Assembly (NCBI GenBank): GCA_001779455.1
Contig: MFKE01000023.1
Span: forward strand, 1-11,868
DNA from: Candidatus Gottesmanbacteria bacterium RIFOXYB1_FULL_47_11
GTDB lineage: Bacteria; Patescibacteriota; Microgenomatia; UBA10105; UBA927
DNA length: 11,868 nt
Reading direction: 5' to 3'
This document shows positions 4,267-10,290 of this stretch, one piece after another. The position numbers and the translations under genes are program-made. Below the pieces are notes generated by a model. That model saw only the letters and a program-made list of their open reading frames with translations, did not search any database and was not told where the DNA came from. Positions within the stretch are counted from its first letter, which is position 1. Each line of letters begins with the position of its first letter.

Positions 4267-5793
4267 TCACGTTAACTGTTTATATTGCAGCGCCTCAGCC
4301 ATATGCACCGGAAGAATCGACCCGCCTCCGGCGAGGTCCGCAATTGTGCGGGCCACTTTAATAAGTCGCATATAACTTCGTGCAGAAAAATCGTATTTCT
4401 CGGCCGCAAGGCGCAAAAAATTTTCCGCCTCAGGAGTCAACTTGCTGAACTCTTTCACCTCACGGTTGCGCATCTGTGAATTTGTATACAATTTCGTGCC
4501 GGCAAACCGCTTCTCCTGAATCTTGCGGGCTTTCATGACTGAAATTTTCGCTTCACGCGACGTTGCAAGCCCGGTGTGTTCCCGCATGACAGAAAGTTTT
4601 TCCACTTCAACCGGCGCCACCATCACGGTTAAATCAATACGGTCCAATATCGGCCCGGAAATCCGGCGGCGGTATCTGGCAATCTGACGATCCGTGCATG
4701 TACATTCCCGCCGCGGGTGCCCCAGGTAACCGCACGGACACGGATTGATAGCGGCAATGAGCGTAAAACTTGCCGGGTAGCGCACGTGACCGGCCACGCG
4801 GACGATTTCGACCTCTCCGTCTTCCATCGGCTGCCGAAGGCCCTCCAGGACGCTTCGCGGAAACTCGGGCATTTCATCCAAAAATAATACGCCAAGATGG
4901 GCAAGGGATACTTCGCCTGGGAGCGGATTTGTGCCGCCGCCGATCACGCCTGCTGCCGAAACGCCGTGATGCGGAGAGCGGAACGACCGCTTTTTTATAA
5001 GTGCTACGCCCGGCGGAAGCATGCCGGAAATGGAAAAAATGCGCGTTACTTCCAGTGCCTCCGCATCGGTAAGCGGCGGTAATATTCCGGGGAGGGCCCG
5101 CGCGAGCATTGTTTTTCCCGTTCCGGGAGGCCCCCACATGAGCATATTATGACCGCCGGCGGCGGCGATAATAAGCGCCCGTTTTGCCTGCTCCTGACCT
5201 GCAATTTCGCGGATATCGCAGTCAATAAGCTCCTCACCCGCCGGGGCTACGTATTTCATATGCACGAGTACCGGAATCTTTTTGGTCCCGGTCATGTGCC
5301 GTACAAGGTCAGCAAGCATACCAACCGGGATAACGGTAACGTTCGTCACGACCGTTGCCTCCGCAGCCGACGGGGACGGCACAAATATTGTGCCGCCTTT
5401 TTTGCCCGCCGCAAAGAGCGCCAAAAGCAACACTCCCCGTGTCGGCCGAAGTGCTCCGTCCAGAGACAGTTCACCATAAAAATAATTCAGTCCGGCCGGC
5501 AACACAATCTGGCCGCTCCCTGAGAGCACCCCTATGGCGATCGGGAGATCGTACGCCGCGCCGTCCTTGGGAAGATCCGCGGGGGCCAGGTTCACGGTGA
5601 TTTTTTTGGGCGGAAAATCAAAGCCGGAATTGGTGATTGCTGTTTTTACCCTCTCGCGCGCTTCTTCGACGGCTTTACTGGCAAGTCCGACAATCGTAAA
5701 TCCCGGAAATCCTTTTTCCGCAACATCCACTTCTACATCAATGGGAACGGTCTCAAGCCCGATATTGGCAACAGAATTAATTTTCACTAACAT
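4267..5793 (-). CDS. comM: ComM/YifB family AAA+ helicase (Mg-chelatase-like)
   Basis: 508 residues, full length for the family. ComM is a hexameric AAA+ helicase that promotes branch migration during natural transformation. Domains: an N-terminal Lon-protease-like fold (about 1-170, with DVEVD, GFTIVGL, VNLAPADLPKDGAAYDLPIAIG), the Mg-chelatase AAA+ core with Walker A GPPGTGKT (221-228), HHGVSAAGVIGGG (275-287) and Walker B VLFLDE (302-307), a Cys cluster CPCGYLGHPRRECTC (352-366) and the C-terminal helical domain with SYMRLIKVARTIADL. The start is supported by SD GGAGG 8 bases upstream. It overlaps the 3' end of dprA by 17 bases, so the two are one operon and probably translationally coupled. 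The codons shared with dprA force part of the sequence of both proteins. Confidence 0.96.
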   Translation of the reverse strand: MLVKINSVANIGLETVPIDVEVDVAEKGFPGFTIVGLASKAVEEARERVKTAITNSGFDFPPKKITVNLAPADLPKDGAAYDLPIAIGVLSGSGQIVLPAGLNYFYGELSLDGALRPTRGVLLLALFAAGKKGGTIFVPSPSAAEATVVTNVTVIPVGMLADLVRHMTGTKKIPVLVHMKYVAPAGEELIDCDIREIAGQEQAKRALIIAAAGGHNMLMWGPPGTGKTMLARALPGILPPLTDAEALEVTRIFSISGMLPPGVALIKKRSFRSPHHGVSAAGVIGGGTNPLPGEVSLAHLGVLFLDEMPEFPRSVLEGLRQPMEDGEVEIVRVAGHVRYPASFTLIAAINPCPCGYLGHPRRECTCTDRQIARYRRRISGPILDRIDLTVMVAPVEVEKLSVMREHTGLATSREAKISVMKARKIQEKRFAGTKLYTNSQMRNREVKEFSKLTPEAENFLRLAAEKYDFSARSYMRLIKVARTIADLAGGGSILPVHMAEALQYKQLT

Positions 5794-6613
5794 AATATTT
5801 TCCTCCCCGCTCTATCAGTTGGCCGGAAACGGTCAGAAGCGACAGTTGCGCACCTATTTCCGATACGGGTTTACCGAGTTTCCGCGCAATATCGTTTGCA
5901 GTTAACACATGGTCCGCAACCAACTGCACAAGAGGATCTTTCATGATCGGCAACTGCTGCGGCGTATCGCCCAGCCACATGCGGGCATACCCCTGATCAA
6001 TGAGCGAGTTGCAGCCTGCGGATGTCCGGCTCGTAATCTCCCCGGGTACGGCCCAGAGCCGGCGCTTCAGGCGGCGGGCAATGTTGGCAGTAATGAGAGA
6101 TCCGCTTTTGACCGCTGCCTCAACAACAATTACTTCGTGAGAGATGGCCGCAACAATGCGGTTCCGTACCGGAAACGTCCATAATGTGGGTTTTTGATCC
6201 TCCCACTCGGAAAGCAATAGCCCGCCTGAGGAGATAATGCGCGCTGCAAGCTTTTTGTCCGTCCCCTCCAGTGGATGCTTGATCCCCCACCCGAGGACCG
6301 CTATCGTTTTGCCGCCATTTGCTATGCATACCTCGTGCGCATATTGGTCCACCCCATACATAAATCCCGACACAATGGTCTTTTTTTCAAAAATGAGGCG
6401 CGGAATAATTTTTTCGATGACCCGTCTCCCGTAATCACTTATCCTGCGGCTTCCCACGATTGCCACACAGGACGTAAAAAGGTCCGGATTCCACGTTCCC
6501 GTGTAATACAACTGGCGGGGAGGATTTGACAAATCGGTGAGTCCGGCAAGTTCGCGGAGTTTTTTCCAATTCTCCACCCTCGTATGGGGCAGCATATACG
6601 TCCAGCTTACCAT
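5777..6613 (-). CDS. dprA: DNA-processing protein DprA
   Basis: Binds incoming single-stranded DNA and loads RecA during transformation. With the start at 6613 it has 278 residues: an N-terminal stretch, then the Rossmann-like domain with VAIVGSRRISDYG (50-62), VSGFMYGVDQYAHE (81-94), TIAVLGWG, FPVRNRIVAAIS (147-158), SGSLITA (170-176) and AVPGEITSRTSAGCNSLI (188-205), and a C-terminal winged helix (about 227-275). SGFMYGVD replaces the more usual SGLA(R/F)GID. The frame continues to an ATG at 6667, but those 18 extra codons overlap the rbp promoter and 5' leader, and the conserved part starts later; 6595 is another possible start. No Shine-Dalgarno is clear at any of the three. Function secure, exact start uncertain. 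Confidence 0.93.
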   Translation of the reverse strand: MVSWTYMLPHTRVENWKKLRELAGLTDLSNPPRQLYYTGTWNPDLFTSCVAIVGSRRISDYGRRVIEKIIPRLIFEKKTIVSGFMYGVDQYAHEVCIANGGKTIAVLGWGIKHPLEGTDKKLAARIISSGGLLLSEWEDQKPTLWTFPVRNRIVAAISHEVIVVEAAVKSGSLITANIARRLKRRLWAVPGEITSRTSAGCNSLIDQGYARMWLGDTPQQLPIMKDPLVQLVADHVLTANDIARKLGKPVSEIGAQLSLLTVSGQLIERGGKYYVSEN

Positions 6614-6635
6614 ATATCCGGCAATCTGGTACAAT
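6607..6635 (+). promoter_or_regulatory. Promoter of the RRM RNA-binding protein gene
   Basis: -35 TTACCA (6607-6612), 17-base spacer, -10 TACAAT (6630-6635) with extended TGG. Predicted start near 6642, giving an untranslated leader of about 71 bases. The region lies over the 5' end of dprA on the opposite strand. Confidence 0.6.
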
Positions 6636-6658
6636 GCACCTATAACCCTTTCTGTTGG

Positions 6659-6703
6659 TGACCCCATGGGTCAGGAAATAGTAAGGTAAACCTAAGGAGG
6701 TGA
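6659..6703 (+). promoter_or_regulatory. 5' leader of the RRM gene: stem-loop and perfect Shine-Dalgarno
   Basis: Stem TGACCC (6659-6664) / GGGTCA (6668-6673) with loop CAT, followed by AAGGAGGTGA (6694-6703), fully complementary to the canonical 16S rRNA 3' end and 9 bases before the ATG. A structured leader is compatible with temperature or self-binding control by the encoded protein, but nothing proves this. Confidence 0.55.
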
Positions 6704-6712
6704 ATACTATTT

Positions 6713-7084
6713 ATGGCAACAAAACTATTTGTTGGAGGACTTTCATGGGATACGACAGAAGACTCACTCCGCGCATTTTTCGCAACAGTCGGTACAGTAA
6801 CATCAGCAAGCGTTATCACCGATAAGTTTACCGGAAAATCACGGGGATTCGGATTTGTGGAAATGAGCTCAGACGAAGAAGCCAAAAAGGCAATCGATGA
6901 ACTCAACGGGAAGACGCTTGATAACCGCTCAATTGTCGTCAACGAAGCCAAACCGATGGCTCCGCGGGAAAATCGCGGATTCGGAGGCGGTGGTGGTGGC
7001 GGCGGACGAGGTGGAGATCGCGGAGGATTCCGGGGACGGGACAGCCGCGGAGGTGGCGACGACCGAGGAGGACGGAATTGGTAA
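6713..7084 (+). CDS. RRM-domain RNA-binding protein with Gly/Arg-rich (RGG) tail
   Basis: 123 residues. A single RNA recognition motif fills residues 3-82: RNP2 LFVGGL (5-10) and RNP1 SRGFGFVE (43-50) carry the aromatic RNA-stacking residues, and NGKTLDNRSIVVNEA closes the domain. The tail (84-123) is almost only Gly, Arg and Asp with several RGG-like steps and ends RNW. This layout is known from cyanobacterial Rbp proteins and from related proteins in other bacteria, where they bind RNA, often in cold or stress response. It is transcribed alone: it has its own promoter and ends in a terminator 23 bases downstream. Divergent from dprA, with the two upstream regions overlapping. The RNA targets cannot be told from sequence. 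Confidence 0.95.
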   Translation: MATKLFVGGLSWDTTEDSLRAFFATVGTVTSASVITDKFTGKSRGFGFVEMSSDEEAKKAIDELNGKTLDNRSIVVNEAKPMAPRENRGFGGGGGGGGRGGDRGGFRGRDSRGGGDDRGGRNW

Positions 7085-7106
7085 GAATCTTTGTTTATAA
7101 ACAAAA

Positions 7107-7136
7107 CAAAAAATCCCGCGCTAGCGGGGTTTTTTG
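7107..7136. terminator. Bidirectional intrinsic terminator
   Basis: Stem CCCGC (7115-7119) / GCGGG (7124-7128) with loop GCTA, preceded by an A-run and followed by a T-run, so it can end both the rbp transcript (plus) and the small-membrane-protein operon (minus). Confidence 0.9.
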
Positions 7137-7159
7137 TATCTGCTTGATATCGGGAAATA

Positions 7160-7303
7160 TTATCCGATTAATCCGAGTCCTACAATGCCGATAATAATCA
7201 AATAGATCGCGATGAGATAGTTGAGAAATTTCGGAAATATCAGGATCAGTACGCCGAATACCAGTGAGGCAAACGGACTTAAATTCGTCGTAGAAAAATT
7301 CAT
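7160..7303 (-). CDS. DUF3096-family mini-membrane protein
   Basis: 47-residue protein, almost wholly hydrophobic, with two membrane segments: about 9-24 (PFASLVFGVLILIFPK) and 26-46 (LNYLIAIYLIIIGIVGLGLI). The core I-L-I-x-x-P-K-x-L-N-Y-x-x-A-I-Y-L-I-x-x-G matches DUF3096, whose function is unknown. Start at 7303 is set by the SD AAAGGAGGTGA 5 bases upstream; the longer open frame to 7453 is unlikely, since it would run through the next gene and the SD. It is the last gene of a seven-gene minus-strand cluster and is followed by the bidirectional terminator. Many of its neighbours are small membrane proteins, so an envelope role is inferred. Confidence 0.88.
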   Translation of the reverse strand: MNFSTTNLSPFASLVFGVLILIFPKFLNYLIAIYLIIIGIVGLGLIG

Positions 7304-7337
7304 ATGGTTCACCTCCTTTACATAGGTAACCGGGCGC

Positions 7338-7547
7338 TTACTGCTTATAATTATATTGCGAATAGTCCCGTTGAAGGGGCGCCAGATCCGCATAAACGCT
7401 CTTTCTATAAAAGGACGAAAAATATATCGCACCGGAAATAAATACGGAAACAATAAGACATATTCCTGCCAATTTTCTTATTGTCCATTTTCCGTGAATA
7501 TTTTTTCTCCGGGACACTTTTCCGGCCCGTGTTCTTCTATGCAACAT
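7338..7547 (-). CDS. Small one-TM membrane protein of unknown function
   Basis: 69 residues: a strongly basic N-terminus (HRRTRAGKVSRRKNIHGKWTIRK, residues 3-25), one membrane segment (about 26-44, LAGICLIVSVFISGAIYFS), and a polar tail ending DYSQYNYKQ. The positive-inside rule puts the tail outside the cytoplasm. I do not recognise the family. The ATG is 6 bases after the stop of the lmo0937-like gene, and there is no good Shine-Dalgarno, so translation would depend on coupling; a TATAAA box just upstream could also serve a leaderless transcript. Existence is supported by the fit in a tight operon and by a plausible membrane topology only. Confidence 0.55.
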   Translation of the reverse strand: MLHRRTRAGKVSRRKNIHGKWTIRKLAGICLIVSVFISGAIYFSSFYRKSVYADLAPLQRDYSQYNYKQ

Positions 7548-7553
7548 ATCCGT

Positions 7554-7700
7554 TTATAAGTTTCCGCCCAAAAAACGGACAGCAAGAACAATCACTGCAA
7601 TCACAAGCAGCAGATGGATGAGCCCTCCGCCGATATGAAAAGAGAATCCTCCCAACCATCCGATGATTAACAATATAATGACAATATCTAACAAACTCAT
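7554..7700 (-). CDS. lmo0937-like mini-membrane protein
   Basis: 48 residues: MSLLDIVIILLIIGWLGGFS, then FHIGGGLIHLLLVIAVIVLAVRFLGGNL. The pattern of a hydrophobic helix ending in W-L-G-G, a short glycine loop and I-H-L-L-L-V-I-A-V-I-V-L-x-x-R matches the small lmo0937-family membrane proteins, which are widespread in bacteria and have no proven function. SD AAAGGGGGTGAG precedes the ATG by 5 bases. It lies between the GlsB-like gene and the one-TM gene in the same direction. Confidence 0.88.
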   Translation of the reverse strand: MSLLDIVIILLIIGWLGGFSFHIGGGLIHLLLVIAVIVLAVRFLGGNL

Positions 7701-7741
7701 AATTCTCACCCCCTTTGAACGACCACCGTCCGGTCGTGATT

Positions 7742-7993
7742 TTATCTTCTTCGCAACGCGCGGCCGAGATAGATAACGACAACTGCGCCGATGACGGCCA
7801 CGATCATACTGTACAGGTTAAATCCCGTCACACCCGGTTGACCGACCATGCCCATGAGAAAACCGCCGACGATAGCGCCGACAACACCCAATACGATATC
7901 CATCACAGTCCCCTGACTATAGTTGGTTTTCATCAGGACGGATGCAATCCATCCAGCCAACGCTCCGAACAGTATCCAAAGTAAAATACCCAT
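7742..7993 (-). CDS. GlsB/YeaQ/YmgE family membrane protein (transglycosylase-associated)
   Basis: 83 residues with three membrane segments: about 2-20 (GILLWILFGALAGWIASVL), 31-51 (VMDIVLGVVGAIVGGFLMGMV) and 59-78 (NLYSMIVAVIGAVVVIYLG). The motifs G-A-L-A-G-W-I-A and D-I-V-L-G-V-V-G-A-I-V-G-G are diagnostic of the YeaQ/GlsB family, annotated as transglycosylase-associated and often linked to stress; the molecular function is not established. Full length for the family. A strong SD GAGGAGGTGA precedes the ATG by 8 bases. It is in the middle of the minus-strand envelope cluster. Confidence 0.93.
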   Translation of the reverse strand: MGILLWILFGALAGWIASVLMKTNYSQGTVMDIVLGVVGAIVGGFLMGMVGQPGVTGFNLYSMIVAVIGAVVVIYLGRALRRR

Positions 7994-8026
7994 ATTATTT
8001 TCACCTCCTCGCTGTTTAATAAAATT

Positions 8027-8230
8027 TTATTCAGCCGGCTGTACCACGTTCACATCAATCTTGCTGGGCACATTAATCTGCGGGCTTCCCAGCTTCATCT
8101 GTCCGAGTGCCGGTATTCCGTACATGATGAAAAGGTATCCCAATATCAAAATTACGATAAGCCCGACAATCATTCCCATATTATTACCGGAATCATTGGA
8201 TGGCGCCGGATTATTTACTACTGTTGTCAT
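8027..8230 (-). CDS. Small one-TM membrane protein of unknown function
   Basis: 67 residues: a polar N-terminus rich in Asn, Pro and Ser (TTVVNNPAPSNDSGN), one membrane segment at about 18-40 (MGMIVGLIVILILGYLFIMYG), and a tail with QINVPSKIDVNVVQPAE. I do not recognise a named family; similar small proteins accompany GlsB and YggT-like genes in Patescibacteria, to my recollection. Preceded by the cluster's standard SD AAAGGGGGTGAAC, 7 bases before the ATG. The membrane segment and the SD give good support for a real gene. Confidence 0.75.
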   Translation of the reverse strand: MTTVVNNPAPSNDSGNNMGMIVGLIVILILGYLFIMYGIPALGQMKLGSPQINVPSKIDVNVVQPAE

Positions 8231-8259
8231 ATATAGTTCACCCCCTTTATTATTAATAA

Positions 8260-8721
8260 TTACTGGTTATCGACCGTCTGATCTACTTCCTGCGGACTCG
8301 TCGGCTTCACCAGTTGAAATAGCGCAATGATACCGTATGCAACAACTGCGTACACTGCCATAGCAATGAGTGTTGACCATTCGATAAACGAGACTGCTCC
8401 TCCTGTAATTCCCAAAATTCCTGCGAATGGCAACGCGAAAGGATTACTCACTGCATAAATGAAATTAGTAAATGCGCTTTCCGAGCTTGCACCCAAAAGT
8501 TTAAGGACAACCCTGAATGCCAGAGCCACTTCGACTACTCCCAGGATGTACCAAATGATCTGATAGGTGCGGAAAATCGCTTTCTTGGTATCATAGGCCT
8601 TTTGCGGAGATCCTGTTGCGATAGTCGGCTTTACTGTTCTCGTTTGCTGCACAACCCGTTGTGTGGTGGTCGGTGTCGACACCGTTGTTACCTCCTGCAC
8701 GTCTGTATTTTGTCCTGTCAT
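8260..8721 (-). CDS. YggT-family membrane protein
   Basis: 153 residues from the ATG at 8721. The first 48 are polar, rich in Thr, Val and Gln, and probably disordered in the cytoplasm. Hydrophobic segments lie at about 50-72 (YQIIWYILGVVEVALAFRVV), 79-100 and 111-135. The stretch FRVVLKLLGA-x(5)-F-x-x-F-I-Y-A-V-S-N-P-F-x-x-P-F-A-G-I is the YggT signature (R-x-L-L, then P-F near the end of the loop). YggT proteins occur near cell-division or ion-homeostasis genes in other bacteria; the role is unproven. A GTG at 8733 in the same frame is part of the SD GGGGGTGA and is not used. 18 bases separate this start from the stop of the PH-like gene. Confidence 0.9.
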   Translation of the reverse strand: MTGQNTDVQEVTTVSTPTTTQRVVQQTRTVKPTIATGSPQKAYDTKKAIFRTYQIIWYILGVVEVALAFRVVLKLLGASSESAFTNFIYAVSNPFALPFAGILGITGGAVSFIEWSTLIAMAVYAVVAYGIIALFQLVKPTSPQEVDQTVDNQ

Positions 8722-8739
8722 ATATGTATTCACCCCCTT

Positions 8740-9336
8740 TTATAGTGTTTTATCCGTATGAAACTCTTCGATTTTTGCTATGAGTTCGTTTACTTCGTAG
8801 TTGGATGTGTCAATATTGTGCTCCGCAAATGTCCGGAGCCCCTCGATAATCATCTGCACCCGGTGCGCTTTCTTTGTCTCCAGGTGACCGATGGTAATAT
8901 CATTTTCCACAAACGTCCGGGATACAATCTGTAATGTAGCAAAAAAGGGTGATGACTGAATAAATACGTTCGAAATGTCTTTAATGTTCACGCTATGTGA
9001 CTGCGAGGCCCACAATTGGCGGAAAATAAAGGTCACCCTGCTTTCTTCAACCTCTATGGTATTGGGGAATAACGTCCACGGGAACAGGGAGGAAATGCGT
9101 ATAATGCACCTGTTTGATTTTTTGATAAGATTACTGATCGTTTGCTTGTCCTCTTCTTTTTTTGTCGCTTTCTGTATCATCTGCTCATCTTTGCCCTCGT
9201 CCCGGAGCGCCTGATCCGTGAGTCTGGGGATTGCCCGCGCAACTGTACCGACGGGTGCGGGCTTCGCCGCCTGCGCAGAGGCAGCAATGCGCCTATAGAG
9301 AGTTTGCGGTATGGTTTTTAGGGTGTTTATGTCCAT
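8740..9336 (-). CDS. PH-like domain protein, soluble, function unknown
   Basis: 198 residues with no signal peptide and no membrane segment. The N-terminal third (1-70) is basic and probably helical or disordered, with charged KATKKEEDKQ at 57-66. Residues about 78-178 alternate beta strands: SLFPWTLFPNTIEVEESRV, IFRQLWAS, SVNIKDISNVFIQSSPFFATLQIVS, ITIGHLETKKAHRVQMIIEGL. They end in a helix, which fits the bacterial PH-like fold. First gene of the envelope cluster, immediately upstream of the YggT gene. PH-like domains can bind lipids or partner proteins; here that is inference. The AAGGAGA SD lies 13 bases from the ATG, in the loop of a strong hairpin, so translation may be regulated. Confidence 0.72.
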   Translation of the reverse strand: MDINTLKTIPQTLYRRIAASAQAAKPAPVGTVARAIPRLTDQALRDEGKDEQMIQKATKKEEDKQTISNLIKKSNRCIIRISSLFPWTLFPNTIEVEESRVTFIFRQLWASQSHSVNIKDISNVFIQSSPFFATLQIVSRTFVENDITIGHLETKKAHRVQMIIEGLRTFAEHNIDTSNYEVNELIAKIEEFHTDKTL

Positions 9337-9340
9337 AAAA

Positions 9341-9363
9341 CTGTCTAAATCTCCTTTAGACAG
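9341..9363 (-). promoter_or_regulatory. Hairpin presenting the Shine-Dalgarno of the PH-like gene
   Basis: Perfect 8-bp inverted repeat CTGTCTAA (9363-9356) / TTAGACAG (9348-9341) with a 7-base loop. The SD AAGGAGA spans the stem edge and loop. Without folding the SD is 13 bases from the ATG, too far; folding would bring it nearer. The same 23 bp could also be a protein-binding operator. Confidence 0.65.
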
Positions 9364-9392
9364 ACCTATGCACGTAAATCAAAATGAATTCG

Positions 9393-9578
9393 TTACTGTG
9401 GTATAACAAGATGAATGTTCTTGTCTCTTCCTTCTTCAATCTTTGGAGCGTATGCGTCCAGCGCATGCTCAACGACTTCTGATATCGTAAATCCCTCCAG
9501 CGCTCCCCGGACTTTAGCCCGTTTCACAAGCATAGGATCAACAAAAGCGGTAAGTCTTACTTTTGAATCTTTTGTCAT
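9393..9578 (-). CDS. Solitary ribbon-helix-helix (RHH) DNA-binding protein
   Basis: 61 residues. The N-terminal strand KVRLTAFVDPMLVKRAKVRG (6-25) followed by LEGFTISEVVEHALDAYAP (28-46) is the strand-helix-helix pattern of CopG/Arc-type regulators, and the tail (47-61) is polar. Start at 9578 is chosen because the upstream ATG at 9596 lies in the spacer and -10 region of the gene's own promoter. There is no toxin gene next to it. Transcription starts only about 3 bases above the ATG, without Shine-Dalgarno. It is divergent from the DUF5661 gene and the space between has candidate operators, so it may regulate itself and the neighbouring operon. Confidence 0.8.
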   Translation of the reverse strand: MTKDSKVRLTAFVDPMLVKRAKVRGALEGFTISEVVEHALDAYAPKIEEGRDKNIHLVIPQ

Positions 9579-9587
9579 AGTAAACAC

Positions 9588-9616
9588 ACTATACACTTTT
9601 TACAATTATTTGTCAA
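9588..9616 (-). promoter_or_regulatory. Promoter of the RHH gene
   Basis: Minus strand: perfect -35 TTGACA (9611-9616), 17-base spacer, -10 TATAGT (9588-9593); ATG 9 bases later. Same architecture as the vapB promoter, also ending in TTACT before the ATG. Confidence 0.8.
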
Positions 9617-9643
9617 ACTACATATAGTTGCATAAGTTGTATA
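9616..9643. repeat. Candidate RHH operator: inverted and tandem repeats
   Basis: AACTA (9616-9620) / TAGTT (9625-9629) inverted repeat around CATA, followed by tandem 9-mers AGTTGCATA (9626-9634) and AGTTGTATA (9635-9643). Situated between the two divergent promoters. Short tandem sites are typical of RHH regulators; binding is inference. Confidence 0.5.
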
Positions 9644-9673
9644 ACCTGTTTTCCAAAAAATTGTCAGATAGAC

Positions 9674-9679
9674 TATACT
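9674..9679 (+). promoter_or_regulatory. -10 box of the DUF5661 operon
   Basis: TATACT, 6 bases before the ATG at 9686; the predicted start site coincides with the A of ATG, so a leaderless message is expected. The -35 is weak (TTTCCA at 18 bases, 9650-9655). Confidence 0.5.
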
Positions 9680-9685
9680 AGGGAT

Positions 9686-9946
9686 ATGACATCCAGCAAA
9701 ATCATTACCGCGGAAGAAGCAAAATCCACCGGTGAACAGTTGGGTATTCGTTGGGACAAGTTTGACATTAATCAATTTACCATGGGAATGAACGTAGAAT
9801 TGGAACACGGCTCGGTCAATCCCCTGACAAATGTCACAAATGATGATTTATTGCTGACGGGCAAAATTGCGCTTGCGCATCTCAATGAATTTTCCGATTA
9901 CTACACCCGTTTACTGAAAATGGAAAAGGAGGCCGAGGCCATATGA
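9686..9946 (+). CDS. DUF5661-family protein
   Basis: 86 residues, soluble, acidic. It shows the conserved pattern ITAEEAKSTGEQLGIRWDKF (7-26), DINQFTMGMNVELEHG (27-42) and NVTNDDLLLTGKIALAHLNEFSDYYTRLLKMEKEAE (49-84), which I recognise as DUF5661, a family of unknown function seen mostly in Patescibacteria and other environmental bacteria. Start fits a -10 box 6 bases upstream, no SD. Its stop overlaps the ATG of the next gene (ATGA, 9943-9946), so the two are translationally coupled. Divergent from the RHH regulator. Confidence 0.88.
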   Translation: MTSSKIITAEEAKSTGEQLGIRWDKFDINQFTMGMNVELEHGSVNPLTNVTNDDLLLTGKIALAHLNEFSDYYTRLLKMEKEAEAI

Positions 9947-10290
9947 TTACACTTATTCTGATCTTACTTGTCGGCGGCATCTTTGTGTATCTCGCACAGA
10001 ATAATTTAGCGCCGGTAACGCTGCGCCTGAGCTCGACCGTCATTACAAATATTCCGCTCTTTTATGTCATTATCGGCTCTCTGTTGACGGGGCTTATTCT
10101 GGCCTATCTTATTCACCTGGTCAACGCAATTTTCGTCGCTTTTTCCATGCACGGGAAGGATACGAAAATAAAAAAGGGAAAAAGTGAAATTGTGAATCTG
10201 ACCAAGCGAATTCATCAGCTGGAGCTGGAAAACGAGCGTCTTAAAAATAACTCCGCGGAGGACGAGCCTCAGGATACAAATGCACTGTGA
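9943..10290 (+). CDS. LapA-domain (DUF1049-like) membrane protein
   Basis: 115 residues. Two membrane segments: about 1-20 (ITLILILLVGGIFVYLAQNN) and 40-62 (FYVIIGSLLTGLILAYLIHLVN), separated by PVTLRLSSTVITNIPL, the pattern of the LapA domain. The C-terminal half (about 75-105, KKGKSEIVNLTKRIHQLELENERLKNN) is a charged coiled coil with heptad spacing and faces the cytoplasm. E. coli LapA works in LPS assembly together with LapB; no LapB gene is in this window and such bacteria may lack LPS, so the role here is open. Start overlaps the DUF5661 stop, and its stop overlaps the next GTG start, both by 4 bases. Confidence 0.88.
   Translation: MITLILILLVGGIFVYLAQNNLAPVTLRLSSTVITNIPLFYVIIGSLLTGLILAYLIHLVNAIFVAFSMHGKDTKIKKGKSEIVNLTKRIHQLELENERLKNNSAEDEPQDTNAL

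Noticed and set aside
4319..4341. Similarity of a stretch in comM to the trpS palindrome (CGACCCGCCT and CCGGCGAGG)
   Set aside because: The ComM protein has the normal family length at this place (IADLAGGGSILP aligns without an insertion), and the right arm is not complementary. Chance similarity in GC-rich coding DNA is the simpler reading.
4151..5605. Several plus-strand frames of 60-124 codons across comM
   Set aside because: All are antisense to the well-supported comM gene, lack SD and family features, and are expected in GC-richer coding DNA.
7304..7453. N-terminal extension of the DUF3096 gene to 7453
   Set aside because: The added residues run antiparallel in a different frame of the neighbouring gene, cross the SD at about 7309-7319, and are not part of DUF3096.
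7537..7782. 81-codon minus-strand frame rich in Cys and Arg
   Set aside because: Overlaps the lmo0937-like gene in another frame and spans the end of the GlsB-like gene; it shows no family pattern.
8722..8733. GTG start of the YggT gene at 8733
   Set aside because: This GTG is part of the GGGGGTGA Shine-Dalgarno; the ATG at 8721 has the right spacing.
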